Positions 1 through 12,698 are shown, numbered from the stretch's first letter. The stretch is 64,000 bases of DNA from Chrysogorgia sp. JL179-B06 (GCA_035772405.1 JAYKKM010000472.1:1897001-1961000); one strand, 5' to 3'. Numbers and translations are program-made. Notes: generated by a model from the sequence alone, not told the origin.

Positions 1-1
1 C

Positions 2-675
2 AACAAGGTAGAATCTGCTGCAAAGGAAGTAGGATTGCGTATAAACGCCTCTAAAACGGAATACATTACATACAATATTCATGGCAGCTTAACCACCATT
101 GATAATGATCAACTAAAGAATGTTGATGACTTCCAGTACCTTGGTTCATGGATAGACAGTAGCAGAAAATATATTACGGTGAGGAAAGCAAAGGCATGGT
201 CGGCACTTTCAAAAATGGATACCATCTGGAAATCAGACCTTTCACGACAGCTCAAGATCAAGTTCTTTCGTGCAACAGTAGAAAGTGTACTTCTGTATGG
301 AAGTGAAACCTGGACAATGACAAAGTCGCTTGAGCAGCAAATCGACGGATGCTACACCCGGCTACTAAGGGCAGCACTGAACATCGGTTGGAGACAATTG
401 AGCTTTATGGTACAATACCACCCTTATCAACAACATTACGTGAGCGCAGACTACGATTTAGCGGGCACTGTTGGAGAAGTAAAGATGAAGTCATATCAGA
501 GTTACTCTTCTGGCAACCAGCGCATGGCAGACGTTCTCGTGGAAGACCAGCTACAACATACATTGATAAACTGGAAAGTGATACTGGACTCGGGAGATAT
601 GAAATAGCGAAAGCTATGGAGAACCGAAAGGTCTGGAATAATCTCATCTATACTGTCCGAGCTCGCTCGACCTAG
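2..675 (+). pseudogene. LINE reverse transcriptase C-terminal fragment
   Basis: C-terminal part of a non-LTR retrotransposon ORF2, entering from the left edge: the frame is open from base 2, so the true start lies outside the window. Visible landmarks are FQYLGSWID, the run SVLLYGSETWT and then GCYTRLLRAAL, typical of the region after the catalytic YADD box in RTE/craTA-like LINEs. The reading frame shifts near position 395-410; the continuation (RERRLRFSGHCWR, then HGRRSRGRPATTYID) is in another frame and ends at 675. It is a dead copy. The clade assignment is from motif memory only. Confidence 0.8.
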
Positions 676-998
676 ATAGATAGATTTAGTTAATAATAAC
701 AAGTAATACAGTAGTTCCAATACGGCTTCGAGAGGTGTTGCAGTTCAAACACATTGACTTCCATGATCTTGGATCATCAGCATCGTAGGATGAGTTAAGA
801 GCGCTGAAGTAGTATTTTAATAGGACAGATTTAAAGGTTGCCAATTCAAGTGTAGTAAAAACATCAAATTCGTTAACTAAAGTATTCCATATTCTGGAGG
901 ATCCATTGATGGAGGATCTATTGATGAAGGATTTCTGGAAGGTTGATGTTCTGTATTTACGAACCAGGAACTGGATGAAATTAGGATTAGTATTAGAT

Positions 999-1673
999 CT
1001 AGTTAAGCCTTGCAGTACGGATTGTCGGAATTATTCCGGGGTTAATATTAACCAAGCCTTTGCTCATTTTAAAAAAGAAGATCATGTCCATGTATTCGTA
1101 CCACATGCTCAAGGGGAGTAGGTTCAGATTGATCAGTCTTTCTTTGCATGGTATTTCAGTGCGAAACGGCAGGTTACGTATATATTTAGATGCTCGACGT
1201 TGTGTACGCTCCATTTGTCGAATCAGATCTTTCATTTGAGGGGCCCACACTTGGGTTCCATAGCCCAGATGGGGTCGCACCAACGCGAGGTAGATGGATC
1301 TTCTCACCGGAGTACTTCTGATTAACCTTGTGTTCCGCCTGACAAATCCTAGCATTCTGTTTGACTTTGCACGTTGATCATTCGCGTGCTTCATCCATGA
1401 CAAGTTAATGGTAAAGTCGAGAGGCCTTCCCCTTCAGATGGTAATTGCTGATGACTGGATTTAATTTCCTGATTATCCTTTACATTTAGACTCATTGAAA
1501 GTGAGACCGTTGGAAATTGACCAAGAATCGAGGTTGGTCAGATCATCCTGCAGTAATGAAGCGTCACTAGGAGACTTAATCGTATTGAAGATCTTTGTGT
1601 CTTCCACGAAAATAGCGTGGAAACCACTGTCTGTCATGGAATTAGCATACAACAGGAACAGCATCGGGATCAC
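999..1673 (-). pseudogene. Decayed LINE reverse transcriptase fragment
   Basis: Two minus-strand pieces in tandem order. The upstream piece (1673-1473) has a degenerate catalytic box, FVEDTKIF, where an intact LINE RT has an A/V-DD motif, followed by LTNLDSWSISNGLTFNESKC. The downstream piece (1403-999) has LALVRPHLGYGTQVWAP and MERTQRRASKYI, the usual CR1/Jockey-like thumb region. Frames are interrupted between the pieces. It is a non-functional remnant lying back-to-back with the plus-strand LINE fragment at the window edge. Confidence 0.75.
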
Positions 1674-2040
1674 ACCTGTGGCACACCTGTGGTTACTGGA
1701 AGTGCTTTGGATGTCGCGCCAAGAACTGTTACATGCTGGCGGCGGTTGTATAACTAGGATTCAAACCACTGAATCAATTTCCCTCCAAAACCATAATTAT
1801 GCAATCTTTCAACTAACTTTTGATGACTTATTGAATGGAGATACTTGTACAAACAAAAAGGTAAAACTTTCATAAAATTTGGAACAATGTTCAATAAGGT
1901 TGTTTATGGTTTATACTTCAGACAAATACAAATTTACCCTAAAATACCACGTGATAAGTCAGGCAAATCTCGGTTCAGCTGAAGTACATCGAATAGTTGA
2001 ATTAGGAGAATTTCCCATGGCATAAGTTTTTGGTAGCCTC

Positions 2041-2699
2041 TGTAGATTTTGATTGGGTTTCTTCGGGTAGATAAATTCGTTTCTGCCTGCAGGGATGTCG
2101 ATGGCTTGAATGGTCGCGTGAGGAGTTCCGAACTTCGCTTGTTTAGCACACAAGATATTTCAAAGATGTTTATTTCAAGTCGATAGAGTAGCAAATATAG
2201 AGTTCAATATAGGTTCATCAATTCGTGCGAGTTCGAACTAAAAATAGGAGCAAATAAACTATACTAAGACTAAATTAACCTATGCGTGCATAACTACATT
2301 ACATAACTACCAATTAAACTATTCGATTATGAGTACAATAACAAAAGATAATCGTTCTTACTTTGGTCTCCTCTCGTCCTTCAAGTTCAATGGGTAGAAA
2401 AGGTAGAGTTCTTTCAGTTCGTCCTTTCAATTCGTATATATAGATATCCTTTCTGATCTCCTCTGAGACAATCCCGTGATCCTAATAATTTGCGTCACTC
2501 GCAGATATATCCTAATATCTATTTGATAATTGGCTTAATTATTAATTAACAATACAAAGGCCGTTTCAAACTTACGTTCCGGCCCCTTAAAGGCGGAATA
2601 TTATACTAGAGCCTTTACAAAGAAATATAAACTATAGGTGTTTGAAACGAATAATGTTCGGTAAAATTAAACAGAGTTCGAAACTAAATCTTAAATAAC
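2041..2699 (-). repeat. 3' LTR of BEL/Pao element
   Basis: The first 406 bp (2041-2446) repeat at 8762-9167. On the minus strand the LTR would start near 2699 with TGTTATTTAAG and end at 2041 with AAATCTACA, giving TG...CA ends and about 659 bp. The inner boundary (2699) is inferred from the TG start, because the partner LTR is truncated there. Confidence 0.7.
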
Positions 2700-2715
2700 A
2701 CAGACAAATAAAGTT

Positions 2716-3117
2716 TTACTCAGCTTGCTTCACATGATGGCTGTTCTCCCTTTCTTGAGTTGCTTCCAATAATACGATCTTGTTGATCGGTCTTTCCAAG
2801 AGCGATGTGCTCGTTCTCAACTTCACGCTTCGCACGTTGCCGTCGCTGGAGTTGCGATGTACTTCGACAATTCTGGCTAGGGGCCAGGAACTGCGTGGGC
2901 AGTTGTCTTGAAGTACCAGGACGATGTCATCAACTTCGAAGTTCCTCTTTGTCTGGTTCCACTTCTCTCGTCGTTGCAGCGATGGAAGATATTCCTTGAG
3001 CCATCTGCGCCAAAACATGTCGGCCAGGTACTGAACTTGACGCCATCTCCGCCTGCAGTACAAATCTTCCTTCTGGAATCTGCCTGGTGGGAGTATCGAG
3101 CCGGATCGCAGCAACAA
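2716..3117 (-). pseudogene. BEL/Pao pol C-terminal tail (DUF5641-like), frame-shifted from pol
   Basis: Last part of the BEL/Pao polyprotein, about 133 codons. It contains [12 protein letters not shown], then [15 protein letters not shown] and a VDDIVLV segment followed by [10 protein letters not shown], the pattern of the DUF5641 domain after the integrase core in these elements. It is out of frame with the pol ORF because of an 8-bp tandem duplication (CAGTGCTT at 3133-3140 and again at 3141-3148 on the plus strand). Without that duplication the frames would be continuous. Confidence 0.8.
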
Positions 3118-3131
3118 GAGATGATTCGGTG

Positions 3132-5660
3132 TCAGTGCTTCAGTGCTTCACTGTCCTTTGGATCATCGGATACCGTGGTGATCGGTCTTCCGTTAATAAT
3201 GGCTTCTACTTCGCACATAAGGGTAAGGAGGCCTTTGTCGTCTAGGGTCTGTTCTTTCAGCAGGGCCTTCATGACCTTTCTTGCCGTTCTTATGCAGCGT
3301 TCCCAAACACCGCCGTGGTGCGATGCTGCAGGTGGGTTGAAAATCCACTTGATCTCCCTTTGCAACAGGAATTCGTGGATCTTCTGCTGGTTCCAATCCT
3401 TAACGCAAAGACGCAGTTCCTTTTCTCCACTCACGAAGTTTCCTCCATTATCGGATCTCATCTCTGCTGGACTGGCTCTTCTCGCGGTGAATCTTCTCAT
3501 GGCGTTGATAAAGGAATCGGTATCAAGACTTGATGCGACTTCTATATGAATGGCACGGACTGTCAAGCAAGTGAAAATCACACCATATCTTTTCACTTGA
3601 CTTCTTCCACGCCGCACGTTGAAAGGTCCAAAACAGTCCACGCCGGTGTACGTGAATGGTGGTTTGAAGGGTGTCACACGACTTTCTGGCAAGTCTGCCA
3701 TTCTTTGTTCTCCAACTGGAGATTGTCTTTTTCTGCAGTCGAAGCAGCTGTTTAAGGTTTTACGGATGAGCACTCTTGCCTTGATGATCCAATATTTCTG
3801 TCGAGTTAAAGATAAAACGTACTCGGTTCCTGAGTGCCCAGATATCTGATGGTAGTGTAAAACAATGAGGTTCGCGACATGATGTTGCTTAGGCAAGATT
3901 ATTGGGTGCTTGGCGTCGTTCTCGATGGGTGCATGTTTCAGCCGTCCTCCGACACATAACAAACCGTTGACTAGCTTTGGATTCAGTTTATAAATAGGAC
4001 TTGATTTCTTTGGGTTTCGTTTTGTTGACTTCGATGATTCGCCGCTGCTCTTCGTCGATTGCTGCGTTTCAAGGGAGTTGATCTCATCCTGGAAATGGGA
4101 GCGTTGTATAATCTCAAGGACTGTTCTTTCGGCGTTATTTAATTCTTCAACAGTTATCGGGTTGACCGTATTTCTTTGCTGACCATAGTGCTGCACCTCT
4201 CGATCATTCTTGCGTCCTTTATTCATTTCTCGAAGCCGTTGTTTGCACCGAATTATCCATGCTATGGCTTTCTTCAATCCCTTCCACGTTGAAAATCTCT
4301 CGAAACGTTTGCATATGGGGTTGGCGGTGTCGTTCTTATTAGTAGCTGTGGCTAAGGCGATAGATTCCTTCTTCAACTCTGGGTCGTTGTCTGGGATCTT
4401 GGAGGTAAGCTGGTGATGACTTGGCCAATGCTCGCTCGATTTCCACAGGAACGCTGGACCCGTCAACCATCGTTCGTTCTCGATAATCTCTGCAACCGTC
4501 AATCCTCTCGAGGTGTCGTCTGCGGGATTCAGCTTGGTGTTCACGTATCTCCATTGCGAAGGTTCGGATGCGTCGTGGATCTTCGAGATTCTGTTGGCCA
4601 CGAAAGTCTGGAATCTTCGGCTTTCGTTTTGGATGTAGCTCAAGATGCAGGTGCTATCTGTCCAGAACGTGGACTCGTCTACCGATATGTCTAGCTCTTG
4701 TCGCATCATATTGTCCAATCTAGTTGCCACCACAGCTGCGGAAAGTTCCATTCTAGGAATTGTAATTGCTTTCAATGGTGCCAGTCTAGATTTTCCAATT
4801 AAGAAGGAGCAATGGACGTCTCCTTTCTGGTTGACTATTCGTAGGTATGACACAGCTCCGTAACCTTGTTGAGATGCGTCGGAAAAATGGTGGATTTGGC
4901 TTGACACGATGTCACCAAAATTCGCTGGTTTGAAGCAACGATCGACAACGAGTTCTTCAATTTTTGGTAGCATTGCGAGCCAATTCCGCCAACGCTGCAG
5001 GGATTCCTCGGGAATTTGTTCGTCCCAGCCTAACCGCTTGCGGCACAGGTCTTGCAATATCATCTTTGCCATGAAAATAAAAGGAGCTACGAATCCTAAG
5101 GGGTCGTAGATGGAGCTAACCACCGATAGTATTCCTCTTCTCGTTGCTGGTCTTTCTTTGATGACGATCTTGTAACCAAACTTGTCGGAGGTAACATTCC
5201 AGCGCACTCCGAGAGCTCTCTCAACGGGTGAACTGGCAAAATCAGGGCTCTTCACTGAAGCTGCTCGTTTGCTTTCGGGTAAGGACTCCAGGACTTTCTG
5301 AGAATTGGATGTCCATTTCGTAAGTCGAAAACCACCTTTAGATAGTTTACGAAGATCTCCGACGAGTGGAATGGCTATTTGGTCTGATTCTACTGACTTC
5401 AGGCAATCATCCACATAGAAATCGTTTTCTACGGTGCTGACTGTAAGGGCGTTGAAATAATCTCTGTTATCTTCGGCGGTCTTCTTTAAGGCAAAGTTTG
5501 CGCAACTCGGGGAGGATATGCTACCGAAGAGATGTACCATCATCTGAAATTCTTCTGGGATAGCAGTTGTATCGCCGTTCGGCCACCACAGGAATCGTAG
5601 GGCATCGCAATCTTTCAGAGGGACACGAACTTGGTGAAACATGGCTTCTACGTCAGCCAT
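3132..5660 (-). pseudogene. BEL/Pao pol: reverse transcriptase, RNase H, integrase
   Basis: An 842-codon open frame from within RT to the integrase. In order: RT core with the catalytic FYVDDC box (about residue 80), a Pao-type RNase H-like region (HHFSDASQQGYGAV near 270, then FWTDSTCILSYI), an H2C2-type zinc-binding region (HHVANLIVLHYHQISGHSGTEYVL...CFDCRKRQ), and an rve integrase core (TGVDCFGPF, RSDNGGNF, and GVWERCIRTARKVM for the third acidic residue). It starts after a one-base frameshift in RT near 5720-5727 and ends early in an 8-bp tandem duplication. Key residues are intact, so the copy was probably functional recently. Confidence 0.9.
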
Positions 5661-5701
5661 GAGTGCGGTGGGGCCTTGTCGAAATCTCGTAAGAACTCCG
5701 A

Positions 5702-8548
5702 TTAGGGAATTAGTGAGATCCGGCCCTGTAAGAGCTGATCATTCAAAGAGATTCCTCGATATTTGGCAGAGCAGTCAAACACTACTCTAATCTTTTCAGG
5801 CTTTTGCGGGTGGAAAACTGGATGGTGTGGCAAGTACCAAGTATTTCCGTCGTTGTTAAGCCGTTCTCTTGGCACCTTTCTTGCGTAGTCTTTCTTCAGC
5901 AAATCTTCAATGAACTCTGAATAATTCTTTATCAAATCCGGATCCTTATCCAGTCGTTTCTTTAACAGATCAAGTCGACGTTCTGCGATAGATCTGTTAT
6001 TCGGCATGTCTGGCGGAACTTTCTTCCAAGGTAACGCGATTTCGTAGTGTCCGTTCTCCAATTTGGCGGATCTATTCATGATATCTAGCGCTCGCTGGTC
6101 TTCTCGTGACAATGAAGATTTGTTGCTCTGGTTGACGTCGTTAAATTCCAAGTTGCAAAAATTTTGAAATTGTTCGTCAAGATTGGCGTCTGTAGCTTTG
6201 ATGAGATTTGCAGTGCGTGTAGTTGTACTTGGTCTCCCAAGTGGACCGTTGATGACCCAACCAAAGATAGTTCTTGTTGCATATGGGCCTCCATCTTGAC
6301 TCATTCTAATCTCCTTTGGTTCGAGCACTTCTGGTACGTCGCTTCCAATTAGTAAACCAACTTCTGCGTCGATTTGATCTATTTGGATGTTGGATAAGTG
6401 TGGCCATCTACTTATATCTTGCTGGGTAGCAATGTTTCTCGTTGTCACTGGTAACTCTGGAGTCGAGTATACTGTTTCCACGGAGACATGGTTTTCGCCT
6501 TTTAAATCGGAGAGTTCCAAACTCACGATCGAGCTTTCGATCTTGCTGTTTGCTTTCTCCATCGTTGTCAGCGACAGGGTCGTCTTCTTCCCTTTTATAT
6601 TGAGTTGTCTCATCAGCTTTTGCGAGCAGAAGGAGGTGTTGGATTCTCCATCGAGAAATGCGTACGTCTGGACGATTCTTTCGCTTCCGATTGCTCTGAC
6701 TTTTACAGGTACGACTGCTAGGCCGATTGCTGGACAGCTGGGCGTGGCTGTTCCACTTGAATGTTGTGTTAGTTTGACGTAACCATTCTGAGCTTTGGTT
6801 TCGATTTCCTCGTCCATTTTGCTTTCGCGATGCACTTGGTTATTCTCCTTATCGCGTTTCGACCTCTCCTTATCGCTAGGGTTTTCGTGAAGGTATGTGG
6901 AGTGTACTTCCTTGCAATCTTCCACTTTGCAAAAGCTTTTCTTTGGGCAATCTCTGGCCATGTGACCACGTGTGAGGCAGTTATCGCAAAGTCCCTTTTT
7001 GCGTACGATCTTGAATCTTTCGACTAAGGACATTTTCTTGAATTGAAGACACTGGGAGAGCCAGTGCTTTTCATAGGTGGCTATATCCTCGATTGTAATT
7101 TCCCTTTCGTCCTTCTCGGTGATGCTGTCGGCGACATCTCGCCATTTTCGCCGTAGACCAAATGGTAGTCGGTTGACAATCTTTCTTAGGCTATCTGGAT
7201 TCTCTATCTTACTCAGGTAACCAATATCTTTCAGGGCGTTCTTGCAACTTGTCAGAAAGGTAGAGAATTTCTGAAGGACTTCTCCATCTTCAGATTTTAT
7301 AGAAGGGCCGTTCGTCACTCGATCCACGTATGCAGTGGCGATCTTGTAATTCTGCCCATATTTTTTCTTTAGTAATCGTCTTGCTTCAACGTACCCGTCA
7401 TGTGCGTTCATCGATAAGCAGCTTCTCATCAATTCTCGAACGTCGCTAGTCGTATACTGGATGAGGTAGTATAATCTTGCACTATCGCTTTCGGTCTTGA
7501 ACTCGATCAGGGTTTCGAAGGCACGGATAAAGTTCTGAAACTCAATCGGATCACCATTGAAAGTTGGGATTTCGGGTTGTGGTAACATCAGCGCTAGAGT
7601 ATGGCGTTGTTGTTGCAATAAAAATTGCTCCATCGCGTTCTCTGCAGCTCGTTGGTTCGTTTCCACTTCCCTCGACTTTCCAACCGTGCTCGTGGGCCGT
7701 GACGTTCTGCGGAATGGGGGCGTTTTTTGGTCCCTTTGATGGAGTGATCCTTGGAAAGCACTTGGATAATCTATTGTGTTATGCATGATTGGATGTGGTT
7801 GAACCTCTTTTGGCAACGAAGGTCTGGTACTCTTTTCATCGTCCTTGGGGGAACTCGCGTATTTTTCTTGTCTCTCAGCCTCTAAATAAGCTTGCTCCTC
7901 CGCGGCTGCCTTTGCCAATTCGGTTTGGAGTTCTAATTCATCCGACATTTGTTTAAGGCACAGTTGTTCTTCTTCCAAGGCCTGTCGTCTTGCGAATGAA
8001 GCTGCTTGCGCTCCTAAAATGGCCCTTTTAGCTGCTGCTCTCGCTCTTGAGACCGAAATAGAACTGCTATCGGTTGAATTAGAGCTTGACTTCGATCCTT
8101 TCGACACGTTTGACACCTTCGAACTGGCTCGTGACCCTGCGTTGCTCACGGAATCTTCCGGACGTATTTGGGGGTGAATACTGCTTTGTTTCCAATCTAT
8201 TTCTATAGCCCTTTGTTTCAGATAAGAAATTCTTTCTATGACGCTATCGTAGTAATCGTTTGATTCTAGAATGTCGTCTTCGTCGCGTAAATTGCTGTGA
8301 AATGATTTGTGAGCGATCTGGAATTTCTCCAGAGCTTTCTCTAAATCCGTAAGCTTTTTGCTTAATTCTGGCAGATTGTTTGTGTCCGACATTAACTCTA
8401 TTAACTCGTTTTGTCGCTTTGATAAAATTCCTTTCGCGTTGCTTCTAGCTCTTTTAAGTTGGCGCGCATCGTCGGGTTTCGCGTTTTGCTGTCCAAGTGA
8501 AATTTCGCTCTGCCTATCCTCGTTTTCATTCTCCATAATATCGCTCAT
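5702..8548 (-). pseudogene. BEL/Pao gag-protease and start of RT
   Basis: A 948-codon frame from an ATG at 8548. The N-terminal third is charged and coiled-coil-like with a Ser-rich linker (about residues 140-180). A DUF1759-like gag domain follows (LPQPEIPTFNGDPIEFQNF near 325), then a CCHC-type knuckle (CDNCLTRGHMARDC) and a DUF1758 aspartic-protease-like region (TYAFLDGESNTSFC; the usual order of residues after the aspartate is altered here). The C-terminus is the beginning of RT (KIRVVFDCSAKYRGISLND). The frame breaks in a G run near 5720-5727, where the rest of RT continues in another frame; one missing base would explain it, so a sequencing error is possible. Confidence 0.9.
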
Positions 8549-8761
8549 GATAGTTATTTTAATTTCTCGTCAAAATTGCTCTAAAGTCTCGATCAAGTCA
8601 GCCGCATTCCAAACATTCCACGCGTTGGGTTTCAAGCAATTGTGCCGCTGGCACTGTCACGCAATATTCACAATGGCTAGGGAAACAGCGATATTCACCA
8701 CAAGTTTATAGAGTTGATGCGTATTCAATAACTGTAGTTGTTGGAGGCAAATTCGAACTAA

Positions 8762-9167
8762 TGTAGGTTTTGATTGGGTTTCTTCGGGTAGATAAATTCG
8801 TTTCTGCCTACAGGGATGTCGATGGCTTGAATGGTCGCGTGAGGAGTTCCGAACTTCGCTTGTTTAGCACACAAGATATTTCAAAGATGTTTATTTCAAG
8901 TCGATAGAGTAGCAAATATAGAGTTCAATATAGGTTCATCAATTCGTGCGAGTTCGAACTAAAAATAGGAGCAAATAAACTATACTAAGACTAAATTAAC
9001 CTATGCGTGCATAACTACATTACATAACTACCAATTAAACTATTCGATTATGAGTACAATAACAAAAGATAATCGTTCTTACTTTGGTCTCCTCTCGTCC
9101 TTCAAGTTCAATGGGTAGAAAAGGTAGAGTTCTTTCAGTTCGTCCTTTCAATTCGTATATATAGATA
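8762..9167 (-). repeat. Truncated 5' LTR of BEL/Pao element
   Basis: Direct repeat of 2041-2446 with two substitutions seen in 406 bp and no indels. Similarity ends sharply at ATATATAGATA, beyond which the left copy continues with LTR sequence and the right copy enters unrelated AT-rich DNA leading into a LINE 3' end. The 5' part of this LTR is therefore missing. Confidence 0.9.
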
Positions 9168-9239
9168 CTATAGAAATGGTATTATTATTAGCCTATACAG
9201 TAATGTTCTAGGCGCTTTACAATTCATGATAAAAATAAC

Positions 9240-10076
9240 AAAAACCTAATCTAACAATAATACTTATAAAATCCAAATCTAAAAACTCATGAGTATTCCT
9301 AATTACAATTAAAAGATAATAAAAATAAAATAAACAACTTCATGATGTCATAAGTCATACGCTATCTTAAAAATATATGTTTTAAGCTTGGACTTAAACA
9401 CAGAGATATTCTCCAAAGCTCTAATACTGAGAGGAAGATTGTTCCACAGTATAGGAGCATGCACAGAGAATGCCCTGTTTCCATAGTTCTTTAAATTATA
9501 GACAGGGCAAGTAAGTCGTAGATGACAGTTCGATCAACGCAATTGCCTACGAGGTGTATACAGTTCAAGAAGATCTTGTAAGTACGACGGCGCTAAGTTC
9601 TGCAGAGATTTAAACGTCAGTAGATTAATCTTGAATATGATGCGGTATTCCACAGGCAACCAATGTAGTTCACGGAGCGTTGGACTGATGTGATCAAATT
9701 TGCGTAAACACGCGATAACACGTGCGGCTGCATTTTGCACGTTCTGAAGTTTAGCTGTCCAGTGTTTGGGCAAGCCATATAAAAGTGAGTTACAATTATC
9801 AATTTTTGAACTGACAAAAGCGTGGATAAGAACCTGAGTAACATCGTATGATAAACATCTCCTAATTTTCGCAATATTCCTCAAATGATAAAAAGCAGAT
9901 TTAACTATAGCATTAACCTGATTAGACATTGTCATTGTGCTATCAAATATAACACCAATATTACGCGCATGCTGTGACGGATATACAATGTCATCTCCTA
10001 AAGTAAGGAAATGCAGCGGTATATGTGAACGAAATCTAGAATGAAGCAAAGGAAGCTCAGATAATATATATATCAG
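9240..10076 (-). pseudogene. LINE reverse transcriptase C-terminal fragment (CR1/L2-like)
   Basis: The minus-strand frame 10049-9534 reads HARNIGVIFDSTMTM, then LIHAFVSSKIDNCNSLLYGLP, LQNVQNAAARVI and LHWLPVEYRI, the standard C-terminus of a CR1/L2/Rex-type LINE RT. A second stretch in another frame (9530-9350) continues with YGNRAFSVHAPILWNNLP, normally the last segment of these proteins, so there is one frameshift near 9530. The copy is 5'-truncated at the (TA)n tract near 10,080, and its 3' end abuts the broken LTR. Confidence 0.85.
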
Positions 10077-10083
10077 AAACCCT

Positions 10084-10200
10084 GATATATATATATATAT
10101 ATTTTTTGACAGGAATTAAATCCATGCAGTTCAAAATGTATATCTTGATAATTAGCCACACACACACACACATACATACACGCATACACGCATACACACA

Positions 10201-10248
<48 letters not shown>

Positions 10249-10249
10249 A
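10084..10249. repeat. (TA)n and (CA/CATA)n microsatellites
   Basis: A (TA)n run at 10084-10102 and a (CA)n to (CATA)n to (TA)n run at about 10157-10249, separated by roughly 55 bp of ordinary sequence. They border the 5'-truncated LINE. Open frames through here are low-complexity artefacts. Confidence 0.95.
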
Positions 10250-10266
10250 TTTCCACTTTCATGCAA

Positions 10267-12180
10267 ATTTGCACTAGTTCCAGTTTTATGACAAGAATGT
10301 TGTTTGAACGCTGCACTTTCGAAATGTGTTTTGCTGGTTGGAAGGTTTTGTAATTTTCAATTATGCGACCAGTTTGTGTGCTGTTTCACAATAGCCCCAA
10401 TTAAATTTTCATGTTGCACATAGCAACAAACATCTTCAAGCTGAGTTTTCCTCTGCTGTCAATATACTCCACAATGTAGCTGGAAGTTTTTTTGCTCTTT
10501 CATACAAAGTACATGTAATAGTCTGACTCTTCATCTTCAAACGGTGGTACACATTGACATTCTCAGAGTTGGAGAGAGGCAATCCTAAAAGTATCTCTGA
10601 ACTACCCTATCAGATTTTGCCAAGAAGAAAATAACCTTTTTGACATTCAAAACGATTGCTGTAAAGCAAAACAAAAAGAGAAATGTTACTTTGATGGCTT
10701 TCAAATTTCTTTAGTTGCACTATATTATTTATATGCACTCATTTTTATGATTTAAATTGGAATGATTTTAATTTAATTTATGATGAAAATTGGAAGATCT
10801 GTAGTCATCCACATAGATTAACAAGAAGGAAAATAAAACACTTCAGTTTCTTATACTTTTACACTTTGATATTGATAGGTACGTTAAGCACACCTGTCTT
10901 CCCTGATAATTTCTTCACAAACTGTAGAACTTCAGTTGAATCGATAGAGGGATTCAGCTTTAAAAGAACTGTTGGGAGATTTCTCACAATTGAAAATGTA
11001 AATGCCACCTAAAAAGATAACACTGTTTTAAAAGGAAGTTGTTTGGGAAATAAATGAAAAACACAGTAACAGAAAATTAGCTGCAGAAAAAATCAACTAT
11101 TGCTCCATCAGACATAGTATGACGCTACTCCGACTTAAAACATTTTTTTGAACGTAACTTAAAAAGTTACTGTCCATAACCCAACGTTTCGACACTCCAA
11201 TCTAGTGTCTTCATCAGAGGTGATCATTGTAAAGTTAGGATCCCTATTTATACCCTCATAGAACCGATGATGATGTTATCTATTAACAAGATGCAAATAA
11301 GCTTCTGGTAATAAACCACCGTCATCACAATAGCGTAGAGTCTGGCTGCTATTAATAGCTGAAAAAGCGGAAAACAAACCAAATTTGACTCACAAGAGCT
11401 ATTTTCTTTTGTTATGGCCACAAGAATTATAGGTAAAAGCAGACAAACATCGATGCTGACGTCATCTCGACGGAGCGCTATTGATATGCCAAGCCTCCAG
11501 ACAACGTCTCTGATGGTACCACAGATTAGTGTTTTGTTCCATTAATCATATTTGTAAAGCAGCCATTCATCGTTTCAAAGCCAAAAAAAGAGTACACACA
11601 TAAAGGACCATTCAGTCTTACAAAGTAAACAAAGTGGCGGAGCTGGTGAACGTTCATTGTCTTTTCCATTTCACCAAATGAGAATGAAAAAAGTTATACC
11701 ATGTTAATATACTACATTATATACTAACTTAACTGTAACTAATCATCAAAGCTAATTAATCAGCCAATTACAAAATTATTAGCATCAGCTGATAATGGCA
11801 TATATGGTACAATGGGTCATTTTAGCAAATATCCACACTCCCTCCGTCGAGGAAATGGCAAATAGATCCCCTCCCCCTTTGGACATCCTAGAACAATTAT
11901 AGTTAATCTGAAGTTAATTATTTCCTCGCGTGGGTGGGGTGTAGATCTTTTCTGGAATGACCCAATGTAAACATAGTGTCTATGTAATGTCTAATTTCAA
12001 CATACTATACCATAAAGAACTGCATGTTCCTTGCAAAAAAGATCTATCATACAATCAGCTTCTGTCAGGTCTGCTGGAGTTATCTGCTCACTTACAAGAA
12101 GGGCCATAGTAGAAACCAACAGAGAGTAATGTTGGAGATAGGTATGCAGAAGAATTCCCATCAACACTGGCAGTGCTGCC
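10267..12180. other. No gene seen; repeat-derived intergenic DNA
   Basis: No convincing coding frame on either strand. At 11,150-11,230 a short palindrome (GTAACTT...AAGTTAC) is followed by an AACGTTTCGAC...TCTTCATCAGAGG block. Such 'fix-it' motifs are common at the ends of Penelope-like or other repetitive elements, but no RT is present here, so this is only a hint. Confidence 0.5.
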
Positions 12181-12698
12181 TCAGGAAATGATCAATCGGA
12201 GTTTTTGAGTGATACGTGTGAAGTCGGTTATAATCTGTTTTAGCCCAAGGTCTCTGGTTATGGATATAAAACGTTTAGTTGTGCCAGACCCATTTCCCTT
12301 TTTCCAATCGAAATTTAAGTCGCCTGTTATTATAATTTCCTCTTGATGATCTCCTAAAGCGTTTAACACTGCCTGTAGTTTTTCGATGTACTGTGTGTGA
12401 CTCATTCTCTGTATTTGGTGGGCGATAACAAGATGACAAAATAAAACCCTTGCTTTTCTTCGGGCTTGATCTTTATCCAAAGCGCTTGTATTACTTCTGC
12501 ATCAAAGTCCAACAATTCTTCGTAATTTAAACCAGAGACTATATAAACCAATATTCCACCTTGGCGACGGTTTACATCTCTTCTTACTCTAGAATATCCT
12601 TCAATTTCGCAGTCATTAATATTTGAATCTAACCAGGTTTCATTTAGAGCGAGAACATGAGACGAATGGATTTCACAAAATACTTTGACATCGTCCAT
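12181..12698 (-). pseudogene. LINE endonuclease (EEP) domain fragment
   Basis: Two overlapping minus-strand frames spell an AP-type endonuclease of a non-LTR retrotransposon. 12698-12402 gives VLALNETWLDSNI, then VRRDVNRRQGGILVYI. The continuation at 12430-12181 gives YIEKLQAVLNAL, EIIITGDLNFDW and LKQIITDFTRIT. The GDLNFDW box and the NETWL box are the catalytic-site motifs. The frames are joined by a shift near 12,430, so the copy is dead. No RT domain follows at the left; it is an isolated fragment. Confidence 0.8.

Larger units (their letters stand above)
2041..9167 (-). mobile_element. BEL/Pao LTR retrotransposon (minus strand)
   Basis: A near-complete BEL/Pao-type element. Direct repeats at 2041-2446 and 8762-9167 are colinear over 406 bp, and I saw only two differences; they are the shared parts of its LTRs. 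Between them, on the minus strand, lie a gag/protease ORF and a pol ORF in BEL/Pao order (gag zinc knuckle, DUF1758-like protease, RT, RNase H, H2C2 zinc finger, integrase core, DUF5641-like tail). The left (3') LTR probably continues to about 2699; the right (5') LTR stops abruptly at 9167, so the element lost about 250 bp of its 5' end. Two frameshifts interrupt pol. The leader 8549-8761 should hold the primer-binding site, which I could not match to a tRNA. Confidence 0.9.

Noticed and set aside
1495..1875. Plus-strand 126-codon ORF
   Set aside because: Its first part is antisense to the LINE RT fragment at 1473-1673, and the rest has no recognisable coding character.
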